This document shows, piece after piece, positions 17,768-28,851 of a DNA stretch of 64,000 nt. Within the stretch, counting starts at the first letter, position 1, and each line of letters starts with the position of its first letter. Source of the stretch: Neorhizobium sp. SOG26 (GTDB lineage: Bacteria > Pseudomonadota > Alphaproteobacteria > Rhizobiales > Rhizobiaceae); contig NZ_CP025512.1 of NCBI RefSeq assembly GCF_003491345.1, positions 1-64,000 on the forward strand. Reading direction: 5' to 3'. Made by a program: the position numbers and the translations under genes. Below the pieces are notes generated by a model, which made no database searches, was not told the origin of the DNA, and worked only from the letters and a program-made list of their open reading frames with translations.

Positions 17768-19540
17768 ATGCGGGATATTGCTGACATCCACGAGCGCATT
17801 GCCAAAGCCTTCTCCTTGTCGGTGAGGGACGAGGACAATGAGTCCCCGCCGGAGCGGTTTGTCCCGCCCCATCAACTGCGCCCAATAAGCGTCAAACAAA
17901 CGTCACCTTCGGGCTCCTTTGGCGGTCTCTTTTCCCGGCTCGCCGCTTGGCGCCGACGCAAGGGACGCGATCCCCATCAGGCGGAAACGGCCGGTGCCGC
18001 CAAGGCTCGTCAGATCGCCACCGTCGTTCACGAAATCCGGACGCCGTTGAACGGCATCCTCGGCATGACCCATCTTCTGGCCCAGACGAAGCTGACGGCC
18101 GAGCAGCAGAATTACCTGAGCGGCATTCGCCAGTCCGGCCACGCGCTGGCCCAGCTTGTCGAGGACCTGCTCGACTATTCGACGCTGGAGGCCGGGCGGT
18201 TTCGCCTGAACAACCGCGCCGAGAATCTGCGCCAGACCATCGAAAGCGTCGTTGAGATGTTGGCGCCACGAGCACATGAAAAACGCATAGAGATCGCGGC
18301 CACGGTGGCGGCCGACGTGCCGGACCTGCTCGATTTCGATCCGGCCCGTATCCGCCAGGTGCTGTTCAACGTCATCGGCAATGCGGTAAAGTTCACCAGC
18401 GAAGGTGGGGTGCTTGTTCGCGTTTTCCTTGAGGAAAAGCCAGAAGGTGCCGACGTCACCATTGCCGTGGTCGATACCGGCCCGGGCATGACGCTCGAGG
18501 ACCAGCAGAAGGTCTTTGGCGAGTTCGAACAGGCAGGCAGCGCGGAAACTCGTAGCGGCGGTTCGGGCCTTGGCCTCGGCATCGCGTCGCGCATCCTGGC
18601 TGAATTCGGCGGCTCGCTTTCGGTTGCAAGCACCCGCGGCTCCGGCAGCACGTTTACGATCCGCTTCCCGCTGCGGCTTGCAGAAGCCGCGCAGGCAGGC
18701 CTGATCGAACGCAACCGGCTGCTCGCCAATTCGCGGGTCCTGCTTCTGGCGCCCCAAGGGCCCGCGGCCAAGGCAACCGTTGCGACGATCGAGACGCTGG
18801 GCGGCCGATGCCGGCATGTCTCGGGCACCGCCGAGGCCCAGGCATTGATCGATCGCGCTGCGGCCGGCCCGGTTCCCTATACCGACCTGATCGTCGATCA
18901 TCGGCTCGCTTCGGACTATGCCAACGAGAAAGCGCATGCCCCGCTTCACCGGATCCTGCTCGTCAATCCGGAAGAGCGGGCCTCCCAGCCGCAGGATTTC
19001 TTCGACGCCTGGTTGATCCGCCCGCTTCGGGAAAAGTCACTGATCGACGTTTTGAGCGGGCGCATGCGTGGCTTCCGGACCAGGGATGCGCTGCAGGAAA
19101 ACGTCGCCTCGCAGGTTGAACTGGCCGCGACCGCACCGGCAAAGCGTAGCCTCGACATCCTGCTTGGCGAGGATGACCCGGTGAATGCCCTGCTTCTGCG
19201 GGCAACGCTGACGAAGGCTGGCCATCGGGTGCATCGCTGCGACGACTTTGCGGCGCTGGTCGAAGCCGTAACGGACGAAGTGGCCGTTCCCGATCTCGTC
19301 CTGTCCGACATGCATATGCCGGGCGGCGAACTCGGAGATCTGTTCTCGGCGATGCGCGAGCGCAGTCACACCGCCATGCTGCCGGTGATCGTTCTCACCG
19401 GCGACAGCAGCGAGGATCTCAAGCGCGAGGCTCTGCGCATGGGCGCCCGCATGGTTCTCGAAAAACCCGTCGACCCAACACGGCTCCTGCAGGAGATCGA
19501 GGCCCTGCACCTCTTCCACCGGCAACAGCAGTCACATTGA
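17768..19540 (+). CDS. Soluble hybrid sensor histidine kinase with C-terminal receiver domain
   Basis: This 590-residue hybrid kinase has no transmembrane segment. The order is a short N-terminal region without a recognisable sensor domain (1-75), then HisKA with phosphorylated H88 in VVHEIRTPLNGI. HATPase_c follows (N box NVIGNAVKFTSEGG, G boxes DTGPGM and SGLGLGIASRILAEFGG), then a degenerate middle region (about 315-455). The receiver domain (about 458-580) has acidic GEDDPVN, phosphoacceptor D514 in LSDMHMPG, VLTGDS and EKPVD. No response regulator gene is adjacent. It lies between lspA and olsB; the input signal is unknown. Confidence 0.88.
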   Translation: MRDIADIHERIAKAFSLSVRDEDNESPPERFVPPHQLRPISVKQTSPSGSFGGLFSRLAAWRRRKGRDPHQAETAGAAKARQIATVVHEIRTPLNGILGMTHLLAQTKLTAEQQNYLSGIRQSGHALAQLVEDLLDYSTLEAGRFRLNNRAENLRQTIESVVEMLAPRAHEKRIEIAATVAADVPDLLDFDPARIRQVLFNVIGNAVKFTSEGGVLVRVFLEEKPEGADVTIAVVDTGPGMTLEDQQKVFGEFEQAGSAETRSGGSGLGLGIASRILAEFGGSLSVASTRGSGSTFTIRFPLRLAEAAQAGLIERNRLLANSRVLLLAPQGPAAKATVATIETLGGRCRHVSGTAEAQALIDRAAAGPVPYTDLIVDHRLASDYANEKAHAPLHRILLVNPEERASQPQDFFDAWLIRPLREKSLIDVLSGRMRGFRTRDALQENVASQVELAATAPAKRSLDILLGEDDPVNALLLRATLTKAGHRVHRCDDFAALVEAVTDEVAVPDLVLSDMHMPGGELGDLFSAMRERSHTAMLPVIVLTGDSSEDLKREALRMGARMVLEKPVDPTRLLQEIEALHLFHRQQQSH

Positions 19541-19573
19541 CGGATTGGATGGCGGGACCTATTGTGCCCGCGG

Positions 19574-19591
19574 CTGTCACGTTTCTGTCGC
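19574..19591 (+). promoter_or_regulatory. Predicted Pho box (PhoB site) upstream of olsB
   Basis: Two 7-bp direct repeats, CTGTCAC (19574-19580) and CTGTCGC (19585-19591), are spaced by 4 bp, the 11-bp periodicity of a PhoB half-site pair. Each repeat differs from CTGTCAT/C by at most one or two bases. It lies 47 bp before the olsB ATG. Confidence 0.65.
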
Positions 19592-19638
19592 AGGAGCGTG
19601 ATTAAAGATGGTGGTCCAACCCGGGCGGGGAAATCACC

Positions 19639-20511
19639 ATGACAACCGAACTCCTGAAACGCGAAGTGACCGTGTCTTCAAACCAGGCGCCGGCCCCTGT
19701 TCCGGCAAGCGGCGATACATTCGGCCGCATTGGGCAGCTCGAAACCCGGCTGGCCCGCAACGCGCGCGAGATCGAGGCCGCCCAGGCGGTTCGTTATCGC
19801 GTCTTCGTCGAAGAGATGAATGCGCAGCTCAGCCCGGAGGCGATGAGCAGCAGGCGCGACATGGATTCCTACGATGCCTTCTGCGATCATCTGCTGGTTA
19901 TCGACCATTCCATCCCCGGCGAGATCGAAGACCAGATCGTCGGCACCTACCGGCTGCTGCGCCAGGACGTAGCGCGCGCCAATGGCGGCTTCTACTCGGC
20001 CTCGGAATACGACATCGAACCACTGCTCGCCCGCCACCCGGACAAGCAGTTCATGGAACTCGGCCGGTCCTGCGTGCTGCCCGATTATCGCACGAAGCGT
20101 ACCGTCGAGCTTCTGTGGCAGGGCAACTGGGCCTATTCGCTGAAGCATGGCATGAGCGCCATGTTCGGCTGCGCGTCCTTCTCCGGTATCAAGCCGGAAG
20201 AGCATGCCGTCGCTCTCTCCTTCCTCCACCACACGGTGTCGGCCAAGGGCGAATGGGCGGTCTCGGCGCGGCCTGAACTCTACAACAACATGGACCTGAT
20301 GCCGCTCGAGGCCGTCAATACGCGACAGGCTTTGAGCGCCCTTCCGCCGTTGATCAAGGGTTATCTGCGCCTCGGCGCCATGGTCGGAGACGGCGCCGTG
20401 GTCGACCGCGCCTTCAACACGACGGACGTGCTGATCGTGCTGCCGATCGCCTCGATCTCGAACCGCTACATCAATTATTACGGTGCAGACGCCGGCCGGT
20501 TCGCCGGCTAA
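19639..20511 (+). CDS. olsB: L-ornithine N-alpha-acyltransferase OlsB
   Basis: OlsB transfers a 3-hydroxyacyl group from acyl carrier protein to ornithine, the first step of phosphorus-free ornithine-lipid synthesis. The 290-residue protein has the GNAT-like core shared with acyl-homoserine-lactone synthases: EAAQAVRYRVFVEEM, DHLLVID, GTYRLLRQ and FMELGRSCVLPDYR. Assignment rests on this family and on its place next to the malic enzyme and mutS genes, as in Sinorhizobium. Its predicted Pho box fits induction under phosphate starvation. The second enzyme, OlsA, is encoded at 35.5 kb. Confidence 0.9.
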   Translation: MTTELLKREVTVSSNQAPAPVPASGDTFGRIGQLETRLARNAREIEAAQAVRYRVFVEEMNAQLSPEAMSSRRDMDSYDAFCDHLLVIDHSIPGEIEDQIVGTYRLLRQDVARANGGFYSASEYDIEPLLARHPDKQFMELGRSCVLPDYRTKRTVELLWQGNWAYSLKHGMSAMFGCASFSGIKPEEHAVALSFLHHTVSAKGEWAVSARPELYNNMDLMPLEAVNTRQALSALPPLIKGYLRLGAMVGDGAVVDRAFNTTDVLIVLPIASISNRYINYYGADAGRFAG

Positions 20512-20600
20512 CGCATCAACCGGATCAGACCCCGGTACTGGGCGATCGTCTCGTCTGCCGTGAGAAGCAGCATTCCCTCCAGGGGTTGCTCTGGACGGAA
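20508..20600 (-). pseudogene. C-terminal remnant of a PIN-domain (VapC-like) toxin gene
   Basis: On the minus strand the open frame ends EGMLLLTADETIAQYRG, then LIRLMR and a TAG that overlaps the olsB stop. This closely resembles the tail of PIN-domain toxins (pattern EG-hydrophobic-LTAD-x-x-hydrophobic-x-x-Y). The rest of the PIN fold, its start and any antitoxin gene are absent, so it looks like a decayed fragment. Identification is from a short match only. Confidence 0.45.
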
Positions 20601-20671
20601 GCGCTTAAGTCTTGGTGGTCGAACGCAAGTTCGAGCGTTTAGCTATTCGATGACCTTCATGAGGCAGCGCC

Positions 20672-20705
20672 GGTGGATCTCAGTTCACCTGAACTCTAAT
20701 CCACC
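20672..20705. repeat. Interrupted stem-loop between olsB and maeB
   Basis: GGTGGAT (20672-20678) pairs with ATCCACC (20699-20705). An inner stem, AGTTC (20682-20686) with GAACT (20691-20695), closes a 4-nt loop, and a 3x3 mismatch separates the two stems. There is no T run. It may be a 3'-end stabilising or terminating structure for the convergent genes. Confidence 0.55.
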
Positions 20706-20726
20706 GGGCACAGTGCTTCAACGCTG

Positions 20727-23024
20727 TCACGTACCTGCGTTGTAGGCGGCAATCGCTGCCATGTTGACGATGTCGCTGTCCTTGGCGCCCATCTGGGTGA
20801 TCTGGACGGACTTGTCCAGGCCGACCAGCAGCGGGCCGATCACCGTCGAGGCGCCAAGCTCCTGCAGCATCCGCGTCGAGATCGAGGCCGAATGGATGGC
20901 CGGCATCACCAGCACATTGGCGGTGCCGGACAAGCGGCAGAACGGATACTGCTCCATCCGATGTGCATTGAGCGCTACATCGGCGCCCATTTCACCGTCG
21001 AACTCGAAGTCCACGCGGCGCTGGTCGAGGATCCGCACCGCTTCCCTCACCCGTTCCGAGCGTTCCCCGGTCGGCTGCCCGAATGTGGAATAGGCAAGCA
21101 GCGCCACGCGTGGCTCGTAGCCCATCCGCTTGGCGACCCTTGCCGCTTCAACCGCAATATCGGCAATCTGCTCGGCGTTCGGCATGTCATGCACGGCAGT
21201 GTCGGCGACAAAGATCGTGCGCCCGCGGGCGATCACCAGCGACACGCCGATCACCTTGTGCCCCGGCTTTACGTCGATGCAGCGTCGCACATCCGAAAGG
21301 GCGGTGGCGTAATTGCGCGTCGTGCCGGTCACCATGGCGTCCGCGTCACCCACCGCCACCATGGTCGCGGCGAAATGGTTGCGGTCGTTGTGGATCAGCC
21401 GCTGCACGTCGCGCAGCAAGAAACCCTGCCGCTGCAGCCGCGCGTAGAGGTGGTCGACATAGGCATCGACGCGGTTGGAGAGGCGGGCGTTGACGATCTC
21501 GATGCCTGGCCGGTCAAGATCAATGCCGGCCTTTTCCGCTGTGGCTCGGATCACGTCGTCGCGCCCGAGCAGGATCGCCGTGCCAAGCTTCTGGTGGGTG
21601 AACGAAATTGCCGCCCGCATCACCTGCTCTTCTTCGGCTTCCGCAAAGACAACGCGCTTCGGGAACCGGCGCACCCGCTCGTAGATGCCTTGCGTGGTCG
21701 CGGCGATCGGATCGCGACGGGCTGAAAGCTCGCGCGCATAGGCGGCAAGATCCGGGATCGCCTTGCGCGCCACGCCGCTTTCCATAGCAGCTTCCGCAAC
21801 CGCGACCGGAATGGCCGAGATCAGTCGCGGATCGAAGGGAACAGGAATGATGTATTGCGGCCCGAACCGCGGGCGATTTCCCTGGTAGGCAGCGGCAACA
21901 TCGTCCGGCACGTCCTCGCGCGCCAGATTGGCAAGCGCACGGGCGGCGGCAATTTTCATGCCGTCGTTGATCTGGCTTGCCCGCACATCGAGCGCGCCGC
22001 GGAAGATGTAAGGGAAGCCCAGCACGTTGTTGACCTGGTTCGGATAATCCGAGCGCCCGGTCGCCATGATCGCATCTTCGCGGATGCGCGCCACTTCCTC
22101 CGGCGTGATTTCCGGATCCGGATTGGCCATGGCGAAGATGATCGGCCGGTCCGCCATGGAGCGTATCATGTCTTCGGTGAAGGCGCCCTTCTGCGACAGG
22201 CCGAATACCACGTCCGCGCCCTTCATCGCCTCCGCCAGCGTCCTCTTGTCGGTCTTGACCGCGTGCGCCGACTTCCACTGGTTCATGCCTTCGGTGCGGC
22301 CCTGGTAGATGACGCCCTTGGTATCGACCAGGATGATGTTTTCCGGGTTGAAGCCCATCGCCTTGATGAGCTCGATGCAGGCAATCGCTGCCGCACCGGC
22401 GCCATTGCAGACGAGCTTCGTGGTCTTCAGGTCGCGATCCGTCAGTTCCAGCGCGTTGATGAGCCCCGCGGCAGCAATGATGGCCGTACCATGCTGGTCG
22501 TCATGGAAGACCGGGATGTCCATGAGTTCCCGCAGCCGGCTTTCGATGATGAAGCATTCCGGCGCCTTGATGTCTTCCAGGTTGATGCCGCCGAAGGAGG
22601 GTCCGAGGTAGCGCACGCAGTTGATGAACTCGTCGACATTCTCGGTATCGACCTCGAGGTCGATCGAATCGACATCGGCAAAGCGCTTGAACAGCACCGC
22701 CTTGCCTTCCATGACAGGCTTCGACGCGAGCGCACCGAGATTGCCAAGCCCGAGGATGGCCGTGCCGTTGGAAATGACCGCCACCATGTTGCCGCGCGCG
22801 GTATAGTCATAAGCCGTGGCAGGATCGGCGGCGATCGCCTTCACCGGCACTGCAACGCCGGGAGAATAGGCCAGCGAGAGGTCGCGCTGGGTTGCCATTG
22901 GTTTTGTCGGGTTGATTTCCAGCTTGCCCGGCCGCCCCTCCGAGTGGAAATCCAGAGCCTCCTGCTCCGTCACCGATGCACGCGTTTGCGCTGCGCCCTT
23001 CGACGCTGTGTCGTTCGCGGCCAT
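20727..23024 (-). CDS. maeB: NADP-dependent malic enzyme with phosphotransacetylase-like domain
   Basis: It oxidatively decarboxylates malate to pyruvate and CO2, supplying pyruvate and reducing power during growth on dicarboxylates. The 765 residues comprise a malic N-terminal domain ([15 protein letters not shown], then [23 protein letters not shown]), an NAD(P)-binding domain ([12 protein letters not shown]) and a C-terminal phosphotransacetylase-like domain (about 440-760), normally catalytically inactive. The neighbourhood with mutS and olsB matches the tme gene of Sinorhizobium, hence the NADP assignment. Cofactor choice is not proven by sequence alone. Confidence 0.93.
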   Translation of the reverse strand: MAANDTASKGAAQTRASVTEQEALDFHSEGRPGKLEINPTKPMATQRDLSLAYSPGVAVPVKAIAADPATAYDYTARGNMVAVISNGTAILGLGNLGALASKPVMEGKAVLFKRFADVDSIDLEVDTENVDEFINCVRYLGPSFGGINLEDIKAPECFIIESRLRELMDIPVFHDDQHGTAIIAAAGLINALELTDRDLKTTKLVCNGAGAAAIACIELIKAMGFNPENIILVDTKGVIYQGRTEGMNQWKSAHAVKTDKRTLAEAMKGADVVFGLSQKGAFTEDMIRSMADRPIIFAMANPDPEITPEEVARIREDAIMATGRSDYPNQVNNVLGFPYIFRGALDVRASQINDGMKIAAARALANLAREDVPDDVAAAYQGNRPRFGPQYIIPVPFDPRLISAIPVAVAEAAMESGVARKAIPDLAAYARELSARRDPIAATTQGIYERVRRFPKRVVFAEAEEEQVMRAAISFTHQKLGTAILLGRDDVIRATAEKAGIDLDRPGIEIVNARLSNRVDAYVDHLYARLQRQGFLLRDVQRLIHNDRNHFAATMVAVGDADAMVTGTTRNYATALSDVRRCIDVKPGHKVIGVSLVIARGRTIFVADTAVHDMPNAEQIADIAVEAARVAKRMGYEPRVALLAYSTFGQPTGERSERVREAVRILDQRRVDFEFDGEMGADVALNAHRMEQYPFCRLSGTANVLVMPAIHSASISTRMLQELGASTVIGPLLVGLDKSVQITQMGAKDSDIVNMAAIAAYNAGT

Positions 23025-23137
23025 GTCTCCTCCAGCTTTTTTGTGGGCAGCCGTCCCCGGGGCTGCTGCAGATGTTGTCTTTCAAGGGTCATAATCGATA
23101 GTGTCGCAGGTTCGAGCACGCAACAAAAAACGGTCCC

Positions 23138-25879
23138 GTGACCCAGTACGAACGATTCTCCACCGAAGCATTGAACGCGGCCGAGCTTGCCACTGAGGAA
23201 AGCCGTGCCTCGGCAACGCCGATGATGGAGCAGTTCATCGAGATCAAGGCGAACAACCCCGGTTCGCTGCTCTTCTACCGGATGGGCGATTTCTACGAGC
23301 TGTTTTTCCAGGACGCGGTGGATGCGTCGCGCGCGCTCGGCATCACGCTTACCAAGCGCGGCCAGCATATGGGCCAGGACATCCCCATGTGCGGCGTGCC
23401 CGTCCATGCGGCCGATGACTATCTGCAGAAGCTGATCGCGCTCGGTTTCCGCGTCGCCGTCTGCGAGCAGGTAGAAGACCCCGCCGAGGCAAAGAAGCGC
23501 GGCTCGAAATCGGTCGTAAAGCGCGACGTGGTGCGGCTCGTCACACCCGGCACGATCACCGAGGAGAAGCTCCTCGTCGCGTCCGAGTCCAACTACCTGA
23601 TGGCGCTTGCGCGCATCCGCGGCTCGTCGGAAGCCCAGATGGCGCTTGCCTGGATCGACATCTCCACTGGTGTCTTCCGTCTGGCGGAAACCGACCAGTC
23701 GCGCCTGCTCGCGGATATCCTGCGCATCGATCCGCGGGAGCTCATCCTGCCGGATACCATGTTCCATGATCCGGAACTGAAGCCGGTCTTCGACGTGCTC
23801 GGCAAGGTGGCGGTGCCGCAGCCGGCTGTTCTTTTCGACAGCGCGAGCGCCGAAGGTCGCATCGCCCGTTATTTCGGCGTCGGCACGCTGGATGGCTTCG
23901 GCACCTTTTCCCGCTCCGAGCTTGCAGCGGCAGCCGCGGCCGTTGCCTATGTCGAGAAAACCCAGATCGCCGAACGCCCGCCGCTCGGCCGGCCCGAGCG
24001 CGAAAGCGGCGCATCGACGCTCTTCATCGACCCAGCGACGCGCGGCAACCTCGAACTGACGTGGACACTCTCGGGAGATCGCGAAGGAACGTTGCTGAAG
24101 GCAATCGACCGCACGGTGACCGGCGGCGGCGCCCGCCTGCTGGCCGAGCGGCTGATGTCGCCGCTGACCGACCCCGACCGCATCAACCGGCGGCTCGACT
24201 CCATCTCCTTCCTGCTCGATGAGCCGGGCCTGTGTTCCGAGCTTCGTTCATCGCTGAAGCACGTGCCCGACATGCCGCGCGCCCTTTCGCGCCTCGCGCT
24301 TGATCGCGGCGGACCACGTGATCTGGGCGCCATTCTGGCGGGTCTTGAAGCTGCGCGCGGTGTCGCCGCCTTCCTCGACAAGGCAATGCTGCCGGAGGAG
24401 TTGAGCGAGGCGCTGGCAGACCTGAAAGCGCTGCCGGCGCAGCTCGAAACCATGCTGGGCGGCATGCTTGCCCAGGACCTGCCCCTGCTGAAGCGCGACG
24501 GCGGCTTCCTTGCCGAGGGTGCCAATGCCGAACTGGATGAGGTGAGAGCCCTCCGTGATCAGTCGCGCAAGGTGATCGCCGGCCTGCAACTGCAATATGC
24601 CGAAGAGACCGGCATCAAGTCGCTGAAGATCAAGCACAACAATGTGCTCGGTTACTTCATTGAGGTAACGGCCGGAAACGCCGGCGCCATGACCGACACG
24701 CCGGAGGGAAGGGCGCGCTTCATCCACCGCCAGACCATGGCAAGCGCCATGCGCTTCACCACGACTGAGCTTGCGGATCTCGAAACCCGGATCGCCAATG
24801 CCGCGGACAAGGCGCTGACCATCGAGCTTGAAGCCTTCGATGCCATGGTGAAGGCGGTAACCGACGAGGCGGAAGCCATCAAGGCCGGCGCTCGGGCGCT
24901 TTCCGTCGTGGATGTCGCGGCGGGTCTCGCCATGCTGGCGGAAGAGTGGGATTACCGCCGCCCGCTCGTCGACAACAGCCGCATGTTCCACATCGAAGGC
25001 GGCCGCCACCCGGTGGTGGAGCAGGCGCTGCGCAAGCAGTCTGCCGGGCCGTTCATCGCCAATGATTGCGATCTGTCTCCCCACGATGGTCCGCAGTCGC
25101 GCGAAGGCTATGGTGCGCTGTGGCTGCTGACGGGTCCCAACATGGGTGGTAAATCCACCTTCCTGCGTCAGAATGCGCTGATCGCCATTCTCGCCCAGAT
25201 GGGATCCTTCGTGCCGGCGGCGGCCGCACATATCGGCATCGTCGACCGCCTTTTCTCGCGCGTCGGCGCCTCCGACGATCTCGCGCGCGGTCGCTCCACC
25301 TTCATGGTGGAGATGGTCGAGACCGCCGCCATCCTCAACCAGGCGACCGACCGCTCGCTCGTCATCCTGGATGAAATCGGTCGTGGCACGGCGACTTTCG
25401 ACGGCCTTTCGATTGCTTGGGCGGCGGTTGAGCACCTGCATGAGGCAAACCGCTGCCGCGGCCTGTTTGCCACCCATTTCCACGAGCTGACGGTGCTTTC
25501 CGAAAAGCTTGACCGGCTGTCCAATGCCACGATGAAGGTCAAGGAATGGGATGGCGAAGTGATCTTCCTGCACGAGGTTGGCCCTGGCGCCGCCGACCGT
25601 TCCTATGGCATCCAGGTCGCACGTCTTGCAGGCCTGCCGGACAGCGTGGTCGCCCGCGCCCGGGACGTTCTGACAAAGCTTGAGGATTCCGACCGCAAGA
25701 ACCCGGCCAGCCAGCTGATTGATGATCTTCCGCTCTTCCAGGTGGCGGTGCGCAAGGAAGAAGCCAAGCGTGCCGGACCTTCGAAGGTGGAAGAGGCACT
25801 CAGCGCCATCAACCCGGACGACATGACTCCTCGCGAGGCACTCGACGCGCTGTATGCGTTGAAGAAGCAGTTGGGCTGA
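23138..25879 (+). CDS. mutS: DNA mismatch repair protein MutS
   Basis: MutS recognises mismatches and small loops and, with MutL, starts strand-directed repair. The 913-residue protein has the mismatch-binding domain with [12 protein letters not shown] (the Phe-x-Glu wedge), connector, lever and clamp domains. Its ATPase has Walker [10 protein letters not shown] (about 666-674), the [14 protein letters not shown] loop, Walker [17 protein letters not shown] and a C-terminal helix-turn-helix. Translation starts at GTG. It is divergent from maeB with 113 bp between. Confidence 0.98.
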   Translation: MTQYERFSTEALNAAELATEESRASATPMMEQFIEIKANNPGSLLFYRMGDFYELFFQDAVDASRALGITLTKRGQHMGQDIPMCGVPVHAADDYLQKLIALGFRVAVCEQVEDPAEAKKRGSKSVVKRDVVRLVTPGTITEEKLLVASESNYLMALARIRGSSEAQMALAWIDISTGVFRLAETDQSRLLADILRIDPRELILPDTMFHDPELKPVFDVLGKVAVPQPAVLFDSASAEGRIARYFGVGTLDGFGTFSRSELAAAAAAVAYVEKTQIAERPPLGRPERESGASTLFIDPATRGNLELTWTLSGDREGTLLKAIDRTVTGGGARLLAERLMSPLTDPDRINRRLDSISFLLDEPGLCSELRSSLKHVPDMPRALSRLALDRGGPRDLGAILAGLEAARGVAAFLDKAMLPEELSEALADLKALPAQLETMLGGMLAQDLPLLKRDGGFLAEGANAELDEVRALRDQSRKVIAGLQLQYAEETGIKSLKIKHNNVLGYFIEVTAGNAGAMTDTPEGRARFIHRQTMASAMRFTTTELADLETRIANAADKALTIELEAFDAMVKAVTDEAEAIKAGARALSVVDVAAGLAMLAEEWDYRRPLVDNSRMFHIEGGRHPVVEQALRKQSAGPFIANDCDLSPHDGPQSREGYGALWLLTGPNMGGKSTFLRQNALIAILAQMGSFVPAAAAHIGIVDRLFSRVGASDDLARGRSTFMVEMVETAAILNQATDRSLVILDEIGRGTATFDGLSIAWAAVEHLHEANRCRGLFATHFHELTVLSEKLDRLSNATMKVKEWDGEVIFLHEVGPGAADRSYGIQVARLAGLPDSVVARARDVLTKLEDSDRKNPASQLIDDLPLFQVAVRKEEAKRAGPSKVEEALSAINPDDMTPREALDALYALKKQLG

Positions 25880-25988
25880 CCGGCGCCGTTGTCTTTAATG
25901 ACACGTTTCTGCCAGGTTGACAGGCAACGACTTCGAAACGTCGCGTGCTTATAAACGTTGTCCGGAATGCCGCGAGACTTTATGAGGC

Positions 25989-28841
25989 ATGCCGGGGCAG
26001 CGGCAGGACACCATGGCCAAAAACGAAATCGACTTCTCTGAACTTCTCGATCTTGCTCGTCTTCGCATAGATTGCGAGGCGATCGTCAAGGATGGCGCGC
26101 TCAGGCAGTTGGAGGCGCGCGGCGCGCTCCTGCCGGTGTTGCGCAAGGCAAGCGTCGAGGGGCGCAAGAAGGCGCGCGAGCTTCTCGCCAAGGATGGCAG
26201 CGGGCTTGCCTGTGCACGTCGCATTTCCTGGCTACAAGACCAGATTATCACCGTGCTCCACGATATTGTCGTCGCGGGCTTTCATCCCGAGGGCAAGGAT
26301 ATCGCGGTTGCAGCCGTCGGCGGTTATGGCCGCGGCACGCTGGCGCCAGGATCCGATATCGACCTGCTGTTTCTTTTGCCGGAAAAGAACTCGGATGCCA
26401 TGCGCAAAGCGGTCGAGTTCCTGCTTTATGTCCTGTGGGACCTCGGCTTCAAGGTTGGTCACGCCACCCGTACGGTGGAAGAGTGCATCGGCCTCTCCAA
26501 GGGGGACATGACGATCCGCACGGCGATCCTCGAAAGCCGCTATATCTGCGGCAGCGCGCCGCTGGTGACAGATCTCGAGACCCGCTTCGACAAGGAGATC
26601 GTCGCCGATACCGGCCCGGAATTCATCGCTGCCAAGCTTGCCGAACGCGACGCGCGCCACCAGAAGGCGGGCGATACGCGTTATCTCGTCGAGCCGAATG
26701 TCAAGGAAGGCAAGGGCGGCCTGCGCGACCTTCATACCCTGTTCTGGATCGCCAAATATTATTACCGCGTCCGCGACCCGGCCGAGCTTGTAAAATTCGG
26801 CGTCCTGTCGCGCGAGGAAACGCGGCTGTTTGAGAAGGCCGACGACTTCCTCTGGGCGGTGCGTTGCCACATGCATTTCCTCACCGGCAAGGCGGAGGAG
26901 CGGCTGTCCTTCGATATCCAGCGGGAGATCGCCGAAAGCCTGGGTTACCAGTCGCGCCCGGGTCTCTCGGCCGTCGAACGCTTCATGAAGCATTACTTCC
27001 TGGTGTCGAAAAATGTTGGCGACCTGACCCGCATCCTGTGTGCCGCTCTCGAAGAACAGCAGGCGAAGGCAGCGCCCGGTCTCACCCGCCGCGTCATTTC
27101 CCGTTTTACCAAGCGGCTTCACAAGATCCCCGGCACGCTGGACTTCGTCGAAGACCGCGGACGCATCAACCTTGCTGATCCCGATGTCTTCAAGCGCGAC
27201 CCGATCAACATCATCCGCTTTTTCCATGTGGCTGATATCAACGGGCTGGAACTGCACCCGGATGCCCTGAAGCGCATGACGCGGTCGCTGTCGCTGATCG
27301 ATCAGACCGTGCGCGAGAACGACGAAGCCAACCGGCTCTTCATCTCCATGCTCACCTCGCGTCGGGATCCGGCGCTGATGCTGCGGCGAATGAACGAGGC
27401 GGGCGTGCTCGGCCGCTTCATTCCCGAGTTCGGCAAGGTCGTGGCGATGATGCAGTTCAACATGTATCACCACTACACTGTCGACGAGCATCTGATCCGC
27501 TCCGTCGAAGCGCTGTCGGAAGTCGACCAGGGCAGGTCGGCCGAGATCCATCCGCTTTCCAATACGCTGATGCCCGGCATCGAGGAGCGCACGGTGCTTT
27601 ACGTGGCGGTGCTTCTGCATGACGTTGCGAAGGGCCGCCAGGAAGACCACTCGATTGCCGGTGCGCGCATCGCCCGCAAGCTTTGCCCGAGGCTCGGCCT
27701 TAACCCGAAGCAGACCGAACTAGTCGTCTGGCTGATCGAGCAGCACCTTTTGATGTCGATGACGGCGCAGACCCGCGACCTACACGACCGCAAGACTATC
27801 ACCGACTTCGCCGAGAAGGTGCAGTCGATGGACCGGCTGAAGCTGCTTCTCGTGCTGACCATCTGCGATATCCGTGCGGTCGGGCCGGGTGTCTGGAACG
27901 GCTGGAAGGGCCAGTTGCTTCGCACTCTGTATTACGAAACCGAGCTGCTGCTTTCCGGCGGTTTTTCGGAAGTGTCGCGCAAGGAGCGCGCCAAGCTGGC
28001 TGAGGAAGAGCTGTTCCAGGCGCTTGGCGACTGGAGCCAGAAGGATCGGCGCACCTACTCCAAGCTCCACTACCAGCCATATCTCCTGTCGGTCTCGCTG
28101 GAGGACCAGGTTCGCCACGCGACCTTCATCCGCGACACGGACAAGGCAGGCCAGGCGCTTGCCACCATGGTGCGCACCGATAACTTCCACGCCATCACCG
28201 AAATCACGGTGCTGGCGCCGGACCATCCGCGCCTCCTGTCGATCATCGCCGGCGCCTGCGCTGCGGCCGGCGCCAACATTGCTGACGCGCAGATCTTCAC
28301 CACGTCGGACGGGCGTGCGCTGGATACGATCCTCATCAACCGCGAATTTCCGGTGGACGAGGACGAACTGCGGCGTGCCGGCACGATCAGCCGCATGATC
28401 GAGGATGTGCTGTCAGGCAAGAAGCGCCTGCCGGAGGTGATCGCCACGCGGGCCAAGTCCCGCAAACGTAACAAGACCTTCGTGCTGCCGCCTTCGGTCA
28501 CGCTGTCGAACACGCTGTCGAACAAGTTCACGGTGATCGAGGTGGAATGCCTCGACCGCACCGGTCTGCTTGCGGATATCACGGCGGTGCTGGCGGACCT
28601 GTCGCTTGATATCCACTCCGCCCACATCACCACCTTTGGCGAAAAGGTTATCGACACCTTCTACGTGACGGATCTCGTCGGCCAGAAGGTCGTCAATGAA
28701 AATCGGCAGGCGAACATTTCTGCGCGGCTGAAGGCCGTCATGGCCGAGCAGGAGGACGAGTTGAGAAGCGGCATGCCGTCCGGCATCATCGCGCCTGCGC
28801 CAACACCCACACCTTCGCGCAAGACGAAGGCCAGCGCGTGA
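25989..28841 (+). CDS. glnD: Bifunctional uridylyltransferase/uridylyl-removing enzyme GlnD
   Basis: GlnD senses glutamine and adds or removes UMP on PII proteins, so it heads the nitrogen-regulation cascade that ends in NtrC and RpoN. The 950 residues contain a nucleotidyltransferase domain ([19 protein letters not shown], about 110-128), a PII-uridylyltransferase helical region, an HD phosphohydrolase domain ([12 protein letters not shown], about 544) and two C-terminal ACT domains (about 740-815 and 848-925). A second ATG at 26013 with AGGA upstream is an alternative start. murJ follows after 10 bp. Confidence 0.97.
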   Translation: MPGQRQDTMAKNEIDFSELLDLARLRIDCEAIVKDGALRQLEARGALLPVLRKASVEGRKKARELLAKDGSGLACARRISWLQDQIITVLHDIVVAGFHPEGKDIAVAAVGGYGRGTLAPGSDIDLLFLLPEKNSDAMRKAVEFLLYVLWDLGFKVGHATRTVEECIGLSKGDMTIRTAILESRYICGSAPLVTDLETRFDKEIVADTGPEFIAAKLAERDARHQKAGDTRYLVEPNVKEGKGGLRDLHTLFWIAKYYYRVRDPAELVKFGVLSREETRLFEKADDFLWAVRCHMHFLTGKAEERLSFDIQREIAESLGYQSRPGLSAVERFMKHYFLVSKNVGDLTRILCAALEEQQAKAAPGLTRRVISRFTKRLHKIPGTLDFVEDRGRINLADPDVFKRDPINIIRFFHVADINGLELHPDALKRMTRSLSLIDQTVRENDEANRLFISMLTSRRDPALMLRRMNEAGVLGRFIPEFGKVVAMMQFNMYHHYTVDEHLIRSVEALSEVDQGRSAEIHPLSNTLMPGIEERTVLYVAVLLHDVAKGRQEDHSIAGARIARKLCPRLGLNPKQTELVVWLIEQHLLMSMTAQTRDLHDRKTITDFAEKVQSMDRLKLLLVLTICDIRAVGPGVWNGWKGQLLRTLYYETELLLSGGFSEVSRKERAKLAEEELFQALGDWSQKDRRTYSKLHYQPYLLSVSLEDQVRHATFIRDTDKAGQALATMVRTDNFHAITEITVLAPDHPRLLSIIAGACAAAGANIADAQIFTTSDGRALDTILINREFPVDEDELRRAGTISRMIEDVLSGKKRLPEVIATRAKSRKRNKTFVLPPSVTLSNTLSNKFTVIEVECLDRTGLLADITAVLADLSLDIHSAHITTFGEKVIDTFYVTDLVGQKVVNENRQANISARLKAVMAEQEDELRSGMPSGIIAPAPTPTPSRKTKASA

Positions 28842-28851
28842 GCTGCCGCCC

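Noticed and set aside
21855..23141. 428-codon frame antisense to maeB
   Set aside because: Shadow of the malic-enzyme gene; no recognisable domain.
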